Below are positions 27,077 through 34,955 of a DNA stretch of 64,000 nucleotides, in pieces. This DNA is from Flammeovirga sp. SJP92 (GTDB lineage: Bacteria > Bacteroidota > Bacteroidia > Cytophagales > Flammeovirgaceae). The position numbers were made by a program, and so were the translations under genes. The first letter of the stretch is position 1, and each line of letters begins with the position of its first letter. Location of the stretch: the NCBI RefSeq assembly GCF_001583495.1, contig NZ_LQAQ01000015.1, positions 420,637-484,636 of the forward strand, read 5' to 3'. The notes beneath the pieces are model-generated. The model searched no databases, was not told where the DNA came from, and was given only the letters and a program-made list of their open reading frames with translations.

Positions 27077-28384
27077 ATGCTTCTCGCACTATTATTCATT
27101 TGCCTTTTTGGGGCATTACTACTTGGCTATCCTGTTGCATTTACTTTAGCAGGAGTTTCTTTGATTTTTGGCTACTTTACTTTTGGAGTCGATTTATTTT
27201 ATTTACTTCCACTGCGCATCTTCGGTACTATGAGTAACCAAATACTCATTTCTGTTCCTCTTTTTGTTTATATGGGTGTGATGCTCGAAAAATCAGGTAT
27301 TGCGAGCCGGCTCTTGAATACCATGGCTATTTTACTTGGAAAAGTTAAAGGGGGATTAGCAATTTCGGTGGCAATTGTTGGAGCAATGTTAGCGGCTTCT
27401 ACTGGTATTGTTGGAGCTACAGTAGTGACAATGGGATTGATGAGTTTACCAAGTATGCTTAAAAGAGGTTATTCAGCCGAATATTCAACAGGTATTATAG
27501 CAGCAAGTGGAACATTAGGACAAATTATCCCTCCAAGTATTGTACTTATTTTAATGGGAAGTGTCATGAATATTTCCATCGGAGATTTATTTGTTGCAGC
27601 TGTTATCCCAGGAATGCTTCTAGTGACTTTCTATATTATATATGTTTATATCTATGCAAGTTTAAACCCTGAAAAAGTTCCTGCCATATCCAAAAAGGAG
27701 ATCGATGAATTTAAGCAATCGTTAAGCTTTACTTCTTTATTGAAAACGTTTGTTTTACCTTTTGTTCTGATCATTGCTGTTCTTGGCTCCATATTTATGG
27801 GAATTGCTTCTCCTACTGAAGCGGCTGGAGTTGGAGCTTTAGCAGCTACTCTATTGACAGCTTTAGAGAAAAAATTAACTTGGACAGCAGTCAAAGAATC
27901 AGCTCTTGAAAGTGGATCTCTGACCAGCATGGTATTTATGATTCTTGTAGGTGCTACTGCTTTTGGATTGGTTTTTAGAGGATTAGGAGGTGATGAAATT
28001 TTGGTCGAATTTATTCAAAGTTCAGACCTTTCTCCCTATATGTTTTTGGCCTTAGTATTGTTTGGAATTTTCCTTGCAGGCTTCTTTATTGATTTCATCG
28101 AAATCATTTTCATTTTCATGCCTGTAGTGACTCCAATTTTTGCTTTATATGGGCTTGATTTACTTTGGGTAGCCATTTTGGTTTCTCTTAATCTTCAAAC
28201 CTCATTTTTAACTCCACCTTTCGGTTTTTCATTATTCTATCTCAAAGGTGTTGCTCCTAAAAGCATTAAAACTAGTCAAATTTACAAAGGCATCATTCCT
28301 TATATATGTATCCAACTATTATTGATTGTTTTAATAATAAGCTTTCCGAAACTTGTCACATTCCTACCTGCCATTATGGAATAG
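27077..28384 (+). CDS. TRAP transporter large permease (DctM-type)
   Basis: The large permease subunit of a TRAP transporter, 435 residues with about twelve to thirteen helices, the standard family length. Conserved stretches include GASTGIVGATVVTMG-like residues near 115-125, GIIAASGTLGQIIPPSIVLI near 140-160 and the repeated GFFIDFIEI region near 336, which mark the two elevator-domain halves. It takes up an organic acid or similar anion together with the small permease and an external binding protein not encoded here. Convergent with the carotenoid operon. Confidence 0.94.
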   Translation: MLLALLFICLFGALLLGYPVAFTLAGVSLIFGYFTFGVDLFYLLPLRIFGTMSNQILISVPLFVYMGVMLEKSGIASRLLNTMAILLGKVKGGLAISVAIVGAMLAASTGIVGATVVTMGLMSLPSMLKRGYSAEYSTGIIAASGTLGQIIPPSIVLILMGSVMNISIGDLFVAAVIPGMLLVTFYIIYVYIYASLNPEKVPAISKKEIDEFKQSLSFTSLLKTFVLPFVLIIAVLGSIFMGIASPTEAAGVGALAATLLTALEKKLTWTAVKESALESGSLTSMVFMILVGATAFGLVFRGLGGDEILVEFIQSSDLSPYMFLALVLFGIFLAGFFIDFIEIIFIFMPVVTPIFALYGLDLLWVAILVSLNLQTSFLTPPFGFSLFYLKGVAPKSIKTSQIYKGIIPYICIQLLLIVLIISFPKLVTFLPAIME

Positions 28385-28407
28385 AAATAATATTGTAACA
28401 AAAGAAA

Positions 28408-28450
28408 AGAGATAGTTTCTAGTCTTTCATACACTAAAAACTACCTCTCT
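28408..28450. terminator. Possible bidirectional terminator
   Basis: Arms 28408-28418 and 28438-28450 pair with a two-base bulge between the convergent TRAP and carotenoid transcripts. No strong T run follows, so confidence is limited. Confidence 0.4.
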
Positions 28451-28452
28451 AT

Positions 28453-29136
28453 TTATTCTTTTTCATAATCTGAAGGATACAATCGCATATTCCAACCTCT
28501 AAAACAGAGCAACATCATTCCTAAAAGATAAACAAAATCTTCAGCTGGAATGGTAAAGATTCTGACATTGGAAAATACCTCACTGTTGTACCAAACAATT
28601 GGATCAGGCGTAAATGATCCTGTTAGGATTCCATTAAAAATCAGAAATGGAAATAACGTGATCAAATAAGACCACCAGAAAGCTTGATTAAGAAATTTAT
28701 ACACTACTACCAATGCTATACAAACGACATAAAAATTAGTAGTAGAATAAATTCCTCCATAATAAGCTTGTGAAATGGCTACTCCAATAAAAAAGTAGGC
28801 TGGAAGGTATGTTTTCTTCAACGTACTCGGGAAATAAGCAATAACGCATTCATAAATGAACAAAAAGCAGTAAGGGATAATAAAGAAAAACATCCATTCC
28901 TCAATTGGAAGATAAAAAATGGTGAGCCCTACTAAATAATCAGGATTAAAACCCCAATACATCATATAAGTGAAAATGATATCCCATGGAAGGTACACAG
29001 CTCCCATTGTAAAAAACGCGGGAACAAATCTTATCCAACTCTTATAAAAAGCTACTTTTTTGTCAAAGCTTAATAGTAAAGGCCCCATGAGGGCCAAAAT
29101 ATTTATGATCAAATAGATATCAGACAGTGCTGGCAT
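28453..29136 (-). CDS. Lycopene cyclase, fused two-domain (CrtYcd/CarR) type
   Basis: A membrane lycopene beta-cyclase of the heterodimer-like family seen in actinobacteria and fungi, here with both halves in one 227-residue chain of about seven helices. Each half carries the P-x-E-E/D motif: LPIEEW near residue 79 and IPAED near residue 200. It closes a beta ring at an end of lycopene. Last gene of the carotenoid operon; its start overlaps crtZ by 17 bases, implying translational coupling. Whether it forms one ring or two is inferred only from the CruF/CrtD-like neighbours, which act on an open end. Confidence 0.85.
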   Translation of the reverse strand: MPALSDIYLIINILALMGPLLLSFDKKVAFYKSWIRFVPAFFTMGAVYLPWDIIFTYMMYWGFNPDYLVGLTIFYLPIEEWMFFFIIPYCFLFIYECVIAYFPSTLKKTYLPAYFFIGVAISQAYYGGIYSTTNFYVVCIALVVVYKFLNQAFWWSYLITLFPFLIFNGILTGSFTPDPIVWYNSEVFSNVRIFTIPAEDFVYLLGMMLLCFRGWNMRLYPSDYEKE

Positions 29137-29602
29137 TCTTCTTTTTTTGTTTAATACTTTTTGCTTCTTTCCAAAATTTAAGAGGAACGATCAACATACC
29201 AAAACATTCACCGTCTTCTTTTGTCAATTTTTTATGATGAACTTTATGTGCTTTTCTAATCGCTCTGAAATACCTATTGTTTGTATTGTCAAACCATTTA
29301 AATCTTCTATGAATTAATACATCATGTGTTAGAAAATAACACAGACCATACAAAGCGATTCCTGCTCCTATCCATACAAACACATAATGATTATACATCA
29401 TACCCAACATAATGCCCAACCAAGACGGTATGGCAAAAATCAAGAAAAATAAATCGTTTTTCTCAAAGAATGACTTGTGAGGTTCATGATGATCCTGGTG
29501 CAAACTCCATAAAAAACCGTGCATCACATATTTATGTGCTGCCCATGCTGTGAATTCCATAAATAAGAACGTCACTAGTACTATTAGAATATTCAAAATC
29601 AT
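29120..29602 (-). CDS. crtZ: Beta-carotene 3-hydroxylase (CrtZ-type)
   Basis: A non-haem di-iron membrane hydroxylase of the fatty-acid hydroxylase superfamily, 160 residues and the usual CrtZ size. The histidine clusters expected for the di-iron site are present: HKYVMH, HQDHH, HDVLIHRR and HKVHH. It adds a 3-hydroxyl to the beta ring, giving a xanthophyll. It lies between the CruF-like gene (2-base gap) and the cyclase (overlap), and so is produced with them. Confidence 0.92.
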   Translation of the reverse strand: MILNILIVLVTFLFMEFTAWAAHKYVMHGFLWSLHQDHHEPHKSFFEKNDLFFLIFAIPSWLGIMLGMMYNHYVFVWIGAGIALYGLCYFLTHDVLIHRRFKWFDNTNNRYFRAIRKAHKVHHKKLTKEDGECFGMLIVPLKFWKEAKSIKQKKKNASTV

Positions 29603-29604
29603 AA

Positions 29605-30270
29605 TTAAAGTTGGATAAGCGCTAAGTTTTGGAATATAAAATAAGTGAAAAATAAGATATAAATATAGACTGAAATTGAATTATTAGACCTTAAAAATTT
29701 CAATCGTAAAAAAATAAACAACGACATAAAAAACCACCAGCTGATATAGTTTTTCAACGGGGGCATTCCTCCACTCCACTTCCAAAAACCTAAAGGTTCA
29801 CAAACTCTCTCAATCAAAACATCAAGCAATACTACAAGCGCTGCGGCAATGATTGACTTAAAATAGATATTGAGTTTTATTTTCTTGCTAAATGTAACAC
29901 CTGCCACTGCTAAAATCAACCAATTAATAGCAATTAATAATGGAACTCCGTCTAATTTAAAACCTAAATTCTCCAAATAGACATATTCACCAAATAAAAA
30001 ACCTTTATGTACTCCAACCCATTCTACTAAGAAACTTCCCACAAATACAAAAGCATACCATATCTTTAACTTTGTGGTCTTTTGATCTTCAAAGTAAAGT
30101 AAGACAAGAAATGTGGTAAAAAGTAAAAAAGGTGTAAAAGGAAGAATGAGTTGATTGAGCGGAAAAAAGGCCGCTACACAACCTACAGCATAAAAAATGA
30201 ATAAGAATATTTTCACCCATTTTTCCGTTGAGAAGGATTTTGCAGTCGATATAAATAAGGTTGATTTCAT
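29605..30270 (-). CDS. Carotenoid 1',2'-hydratase, CruF-like (DUF422)
   Basis: A membrane protein of 221 residues with about seven helices, from the carotenoid-biosynthesis family containing CruF and the haloarchaeal bisanhydrobacterioruberin hydratase. Recognised from GSFLVEWVGVHKGFLFGEY near residue 80, DVLIERVCEPLGFWKW near residue 150 and the PPLKNYISWW segment. CruF adds water across the 1',2' double bond of an open psi end group. I start it at 30270 because that ATG overlaps the desaturase stop as ATGA. An ATG at 30315 would extend it inside the upstream gene by 15 residues. Confidence 0.85.
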   Translation of the reverse strand: MKSTLFISTAKSFSTEKWVKIFLFIFYAVGCVAAFFPLNQLILPFTPFLLFTTFLVLLYFEDQKTTKLKIWYAFVFVGSFLVEWVGVHKGFLFGEYVYLENLGFKLDGVPLLIAINWLILAVAGVTFSKKIKLNIYFKSIIAAALVVLLDVLIERVCEPLGFWKWSGGMPPLKNYISWWFFMSLFIFLRLKFLRSNNSISVYIYILFFTYFIFQNLALIQL

Positions 30271-31721
30271 TGGTTTGTGATTAGTTCTTCTACTATTTTT
30301 GCACTGTTCAAGCATAATGGAATACCTCCACCTGGATGAACACTTCCTCCTACAAAATACAAATTATCAATATCTTTTGATTTATTTCTTTGGCGATAAA
30401 AGGCACTATTCAGCTTATTACTGTTGAGTCCATAAAGGGCACCTTTCCAACTTTGCGTATCTTGCTCTATCAATTTTGGAGACCAATAAGAAGAATAAGA
30501 AATCAACTCCTCAAGGTTTGTATCCAATTGTTTTGATAAAATTGACATCACTTTCTTCTCTATTCCCCGAATTACTTCATTGGTAAATAATTCTGGTTTT
30601 GGAGGAACGTTGATCATTACAAACCAGTTCTCACTTCCTTCGGGTGCATCATTGATATTGATTTTACTACTGATATGCACATAAATTGTTGGATCTGATG
30701 GTATTTTAAACTCCTCAAAAATCTCTTTAAATTCTTTTTGGTAATCTTCAGAGAAGAAAATATTATGCAAATGAAGCTGATCGAAAGAGTGGTTCACTCC
30801 CCAATAGAAAACCATGGCTGATGATGACAGCTCTTTTTCTTTTGGTACTCTTATTTTCTTATCAAGAATATTAGGAATAAAAAAGTTGACATCAACATTA
30901 GAAACTACCAAGTCAGCTTCAAAAATTTCATCTTTGGTTTTGACACTTCTTATGCTCTTATTATTGCTGATACTGATACTTTCCACCTTTCTATTTTTCA
31001 GAAAATTCACTCCTTCCTCCTCTGCCAATTTCACTAATGAAGTAACAATTGAGCGCATTCCCCTTTTAGGAAAAAAAACACCATCCTGATGTTCAAGTGC
31101 ACTGATAACTCTCATTATTGAGGGAGTTTGATAGGGATTTGAGCCGTTATACGTTGCATATCGATCAAACAACTGTACCAATTGCGGATGTTTGAAATGT
31201 TTTTTATTGAATTGATGCAGTGATTCAAAAACACCAATCCTAGTCAAAACTGGCAAAGCAACCCACACCTCTTTAGTCAGAAGATCAGATATTTTTGTAA
31301 GACTGTTTTCTATAAATATTGGTGAAGTTTTGTTGTAGTCATCAATGATATTATGAAGCACATCAGTGACATCAACATCCCATTTCTTTAATACTTCACT
31401 TGAAAATTTTTCAGGGTCTGAATATGCTGTAAAAATAGATTTATCTGAAAAAAAATACTGAGTGGCTATTTCTGATTCTTCATATTGAAAATAATCTTTG
31501 ACTTTTTTTCCATACAATAAAAAAAGTTCTTCTACTAAATGAGGCAATGTAAAAAGTGAAGGTCCTTGATCAAATCGAAAACCTTCTGCTTCAAATTGCC
31601 TTAATTTTCCTCCCAGTGTATCAGAGGCTTCTAAAAGGGTTACATTATAGCCTAGTTTATTAAGTCTTAATGAGGAGGCAATACCTGCTATTCCCCCTCC
31701 TATAATTACAGCTTGTTTCAT
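30267..31721 (-). CDS. FAD carotenoid desaturase, CrtD-like (1'-hydroxycarotenoid 3',4'-desaturase)
   Basis: A CrtI/CrtN-superfamily flavoprotein of 484 residues. The N terminus has a dinucleotide-binding fold (GGGIAGIASSLRL), then GGKLRQFE and GPSLFTLP; the C-terminal FAD loop GGSVHPGGGIPLC near residue 460 is typical. It is a second, distinct desaturase beside crtI. Its ATGA overlap with the CruF-like gene argues for the CrtD role: introducing the 3',4' double bond after hydration. Sequence alone cannot exclude a CrtI- or ketolase-like activity. Confidence 0.8.
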   Translation of the reverse strand: MKQAVIIGGGIAGIASSLRLNKLGYNVTLLEASDTLGGKLRQFEAEGFRFDQGPSLFTLPHLVEELFLLYGKKVKDYFQYEESEIATQYFFSDKSIFTAYSDPEKFSSEVLKKWDVDVTDVLHNIIDDYNKTSPIFIENSLTKISDLLTKEVWVALPVLTRIGVFESLHQFNKKHFKHPQLVQLFDRYATYNGSNPYQTPSIMRVISALEHQDGVFFPKRGMRSIVTSLVKLAEEEGVNFLKNRKVESISISNNKSIRSVKTKDEIFEADLVVSNVDVNFFIPNILDKKIRVPKEKELSSSAMVFYWGVNHSFDQLHLHNIFFSEDYQKEFKEIFEEFKIPSDPTIYVHISSKININDAPEGSENWFVMINVPPKPELFTNEVIRGIEKKVMSILSKQLDTNLEELISYSSYWSPKLIEQDTQSWKGALYGLNSNKLNSAFYRQRNKSKDIDNLYFVGGSVHPGGGIPLCLNSAKIVEELITNQ

Positions 31722-31731
31722 TCAGTTTTAG

Positions 31732-32268
31732 TTATGCAATTGCTTGTTTCTTTACGTCTAAAAAATACTTTACTTTTTCTAAACACAAACCAAACCAAGC
31801 GGTAAAATCAGAAGGCTTTTTCTTCATCCACGCTTCCAGATCAGCAATATCAATCCACTTAATGCTTTCCACTTCCTCTGGGTTTGGTTTAATGATACCA
31901 TCATAATAACCTACAAATACATGATCGTATTCATGCTCAATCAGTCCATTTCCGAAAGCAGCTTTATACAATACATGATCTACCCATTCTATTTCAGTAC
32001 TAAAGCCCATTTCTTCCACCAAGCGACGATTTGCACCATCATGTACCTCTTCTCCTGGTTTGGGGTGACTACAACAAGTGTTGGTCCATAGGCCACCTGA
32101 GTGATATTTTGTCAATGCACGTTGCTGCAGTAAAAGCTTACCTTCATTATTAAAGATGAAGACAGAAAAGGCTCTGTGCAATTTTCCTTCTACATGGGCC
32201 TGAAGCTTCTCCATTACCCCAACCTGTTGATCATTTTTATCAACTAGTATTACATCATTTCTCTCCAT
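31732..32268 (-). CDS. idi: Isopentenyl-diphosphate delta-isomerase, type I
   Basis: A Nudix-fold isomerase that balances IPP and DMAPP, feeding the carotenoid pathway. The active-site cysteine segment NTCCSHP near residue 67 and the Nudix-like region with RRLVEEMGF near residue 83 are present. Later, HEYDHVFVGYYDG carries the metal-binding acidic residues. At 178 residues it has the normal size. It sits inside the operon, 3 bases from crtB and 10 from the desaturase, suggesting precursor supply is tuned to pigment production. Confidence 0.95.
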   Translation of the reverse strand: MERNDVILVDKNDQQVGVMEKLQAHVEGKLHRAFSVFIFNNEGKLLLQQRALTKYHSGGLWTNTCCSHPKPGEEVHDGANRRLVEEMGFSTEIEWVDHVLYKAAFGNGLIEHEYDHVFVGYYDGIIKPNPEEVESIKWIDIADLEAWMKKKPSDFTAWFGLCLEKVKYFLDVKKQAIA

Positions 32269-32271
32269 AGC

Positions 32272-33108
32272 TTACAGTATATTTACCTGATGACGAATAT
32301 AAGATTGACAAAGGATCATGTATTTTTTTGGATCTGGAATTCTCAACCTTTCTTTTAATATTGTTTCTGCTGGAGCATTTTTCACTTTGCTGAATAACCT
32401 AGTGTAATAGATATAAGCTAAATAAACTCCAAATCTTGCTTTTTTAGGCAATTGCTTTATTCCTTCAAACCCTTGATCAAAGTCTTTCTGAATGTCAGCT
32501 TCAATTTCTTTTTTCACCTCATCATTGAATACCGATATATCAATGTTAGGGAAATAAACTCTACCTAAATCACGTACATCTGCTTTTAAGTCTCTTAAGA
32601 AGTTGATTTTCTGGAATGCAGAACCTAAAGACATGGCCAGTGGCTCCAATCTTCTATACTCTACTTCATCACCTTCTAAGAAAACCCTCAAACACATTAA
32701 GCCCACTACTTCTGCAGAACCTAGAATATAGTTTTTATATTCCTCTTCAGAATATTCCGTTTTATCCAGGTCCATACGCATACTTCTGATAAATAAAGAA
32801 ATCAACTCTCTTTCAATACCATACTCATTCACTACTTCCTGAAAGCAATGCAATATAGGGTTGATACTAATTTTATCATCGATGGCTTTATAACAATCTC
32901 TTTCAAAATCGTCAAGCAATTGCTCCTTATCATATCCATGAAAGGAATCTACAATTTCGTCTGCCACTCTCACAAATCCATAAATTGCATAAATCGCAGG
33001 ACGAAGTGAAGGTGCCAAGAATCGAATTCCAATTGCAAAAGACGTAGTATACTTTAACGTTAGAGATTTCGATAAGTTATAAGAAAGGTCATCATAAATC
33101 TTTTTCAT
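32272..33108 (-). CDS. crtB: Phytoene synthase
   Basis: Head-to-head condensing enzyme making phytoene from two geranylgeranyl diphosphates, first committed carotenoid step. The two Asp-rich Mg-binding motifs are present: DEIVDSFHGYD near residue 51 and the NFLRDLKADVRDLGR segment near residue 167. Length 278 is standard. Related squalene/dehydrosqualene synthases share the motifs, but the neighbouring crtI and other crt genes decide the call. Confidence 0.94.
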   Translation of the reverse strand: MKKIYDDLSYNLSKSLTLKYTTSFAIGIRFLAPSLRPAIYAIYGFVRVADEIVDSFHGYDKEQLLDDFERDCYKAIDDKISINPILHCFQEVVNEYGIERELISLFIRSMRMDLDKTEYSEEEYKNYILGSAEVVGLMCLRVFLEGDEVEYRRLEPLAMSLGSAFQKINFLRDLKADVRDLGRVYFPNIDISVFNDEVKKEIEADIQKDFDQGFEGIKQLPKKARFGVYLAYIYYTRLFSKVKNAPAETILKERLRIPDPKKYMILCQSYIRHQVNIL

Positions 33109-33255
33109 TACATTAAGTGTTTCAAGTTATAGTGTAATTTTTGTTCAGTGTGTATCAATAAGTTATTATGAATACTGGGAGATGAGATTAAAAATATAAA
33201 TGTTCTTTTACCTGTGTAAATGAGTTTGCAGAAGTAAAGGAAATCAGTGAATACA

Positions 33256-34749
33256 TTAAACTACTTTTTCTGGTGCTTTCAATCCTTTTTTCTTTAGTAT
33301 TTCACGAGCTACTAATTCTCCTGAAATGATTGAAGGCGGTACACCAGGGCCCGGAACAGTCAACTGCCCTGCCATTAAAATATTGTCCAGTTTTTTAAAA
33401 CGGATTGATGGTTTTAAAAAGGCCGTTTGTTTAAGAACGTTAGAAAGGCCATAAGCATTCCCTTTAAAGGCATTATAAGCTTCAACAAAATCATTGTGAG
33501 CAAATGTTTCCTTCACAATCAAGTGTTCACGGATGTCAATTCCTGTTGAGGATTTTAATCGATCGCAAATCACATTGAAGTAGTGCTCTTTAATTTCTTC
33601 AGTGTCTTCTAAACCTGGTGCTACAGGAATAAGAAGCATTAAATTTTCTGTTCCTTCAGGTGAAATTGTGTTATCACTTACTGAAGGGGCACACATGTAG
33701 AATAAAGGTTTTTTAGGCCAAGCTGGATGATCATAAATTTCTTCTGCATGTGGCTCAAAAGGCGTATCAAAATACAGATTATGATGATGAATATTGTCAA
33801 ACTTTGTATCCAATCCTATGTAATACAGCAGACATGAAGGTGCCATTTTTCGGTTGTCCCAATATTCCTTTGTATAGTTTCTATACTGTTTTGGTAATAG
33901 CTTCTGCTCAAAGAAATTGTAATCACAAGTTCCTACCCATTCATCGTGCTGTAGGTTTTTTCCATTACTTTCCATTGAAATAACAGTTCTTCCTTCACAA
34001 TTTACTTTATCAATTGGAGTGGCAGTATGAAATGTCACCCCCTTTTCAATGGCTAAACTTTCAAATCCTTTAATGACCATACCCAACCCTCCTTTAGGAT
34101 ACCATGTTCCTAGTTTAAGATCCGCATAATTCATCAAACTGTACAATGCTGGTGTTCTTTTGGCTACATCACCCAAGAACAAAACAGGGAATTCCAAAAT
34201 TTTGAGAATTTTCTCATTCTTGAAGTATTTTCTGATGTAACTCGCAAAATCAGAAATTAAATGAAGTCTAGGAATATTTTTGATCACCTGCCACTCTGCA
34301 AATTCCATGATAGAGTAAGACGGGCGGTGAACGAAATCATTCATACCAATCTGATATTTGATTTCAGCCTCATGCATAAACTGCATAAGTTTTTGCTTTG
34401 CACCTGTTTCCCACTCTTCAAACAGATCTCCAAGCTTATTTACATCAGCAGGAATATCTGTGTAGTCAGTACTTGACCAATAAATTCTATATGAGGGATC
34501 TAATCTTTCTAATTCGTAGTAGTCAGACACTTTTTTTCCAAACTTCCCAAAAAAGTTTTCGAACACATCAGGCATCCAATACCATGATGGTCCTAGATCA
34601 AAAGTGAAGTCATTAATCGTCTTAGTTCTAGCTCTACCACCAATCTGTTCGTTCTTTTCATAGACATGCACTTCATGCCCTTGATCAGCGAGAGTAATTG
34701 CCGCTGACAAACCTGAAAAACCTGAACCTATTATACCTATTGATGCCAT
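33256..34749 (-). CDS. crtI: Phytoene desaturase
   Basis: FAD-dependent desaturase of 497 residues turning phytoene into lycopene. It has an N-terminal dinucleotide fold (GSGFSGLSAA, residues 7-16), GGRARTKT, the Bacteroidota-typical GPSWYWMPDVFE, and the C-terminal AGQLTVPGPGVPPSIISG region. First gene of the seven-gene carotenoid unit, separated from crtB by about 147 bases, which may hold a second promoter or an RNA-processing site. The ATG at 34749 starts right at the dinucleotide fold. Confidence 0.94.
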   Translation of the reverse strand: MASIGIIGSGFSGLSAAITLADQGHEVHVYEKNEQIGGRARTKTINDFTFDLGPSWYWMPDVFENFFGKFGKKVSDYYELERLDPSYRIYWSSTDYTDIPADVNKLGDLFEEWETGAKQKLMQFMHEAEIKYQIGMNDFVHRPSYSIMEFAEWQVIKNIPRLHLISDFASYIRKYFKNEKILKILEFPVLFLGDVAKRTPALYSLMNYADLKLGTWYPKGGLGMVIKGFESLAIEKGVTFHTATPIDKVNCEGRTVISMESNGKNLQHDEWVGTCDYNFFEQKLLPKQYRNYTKEYWDNRKMAPSCLLYYIGLDTKFDNIHHHNLYFDTPFEPHAEEIYDHPAWPKKPLFYMCAPSVSDNTISPEGTENLMLLIPVAPGLEDTEEIKEHYFNVICDRLKSSTGIDIREHLIVKETFAHNDFVEAYNAFKGNAYGLSNVLKQTAFLKPSIRFKKLDNILMAGQLTVPGPGVPPSIISGELVAREILKKKGLKAPEKVV

Positions 34750-34900
34750 ATTTTAGTTGAAGTATTTTGTTTAACTATTTAAGACAAGAATATAAACAAA
34801 AACGATCGGGAATTGTTTAAGTAATCCAAAAAAAATGAGCATTCAGCCTATATTTCAACTAATTATAAATAATATATTACAAATACCGTCTTCGTTAAAC

Positions 34901-34936
34901 AAAAAAAGGTTCCAAACACTTTATTTGGAACCTTTT
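34901..34936 (-). terminator. Terminator of the glycosidase lipoprotein gene
   Basis: Arms 34906-34916 and 34924-34934 pair almost perfectly with a 7-base loop. A U-rich tail follows on the minus strand. Confidence 0.9.
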
Positions 34937-34955
34937 CTTAACACGTACGAAAACT

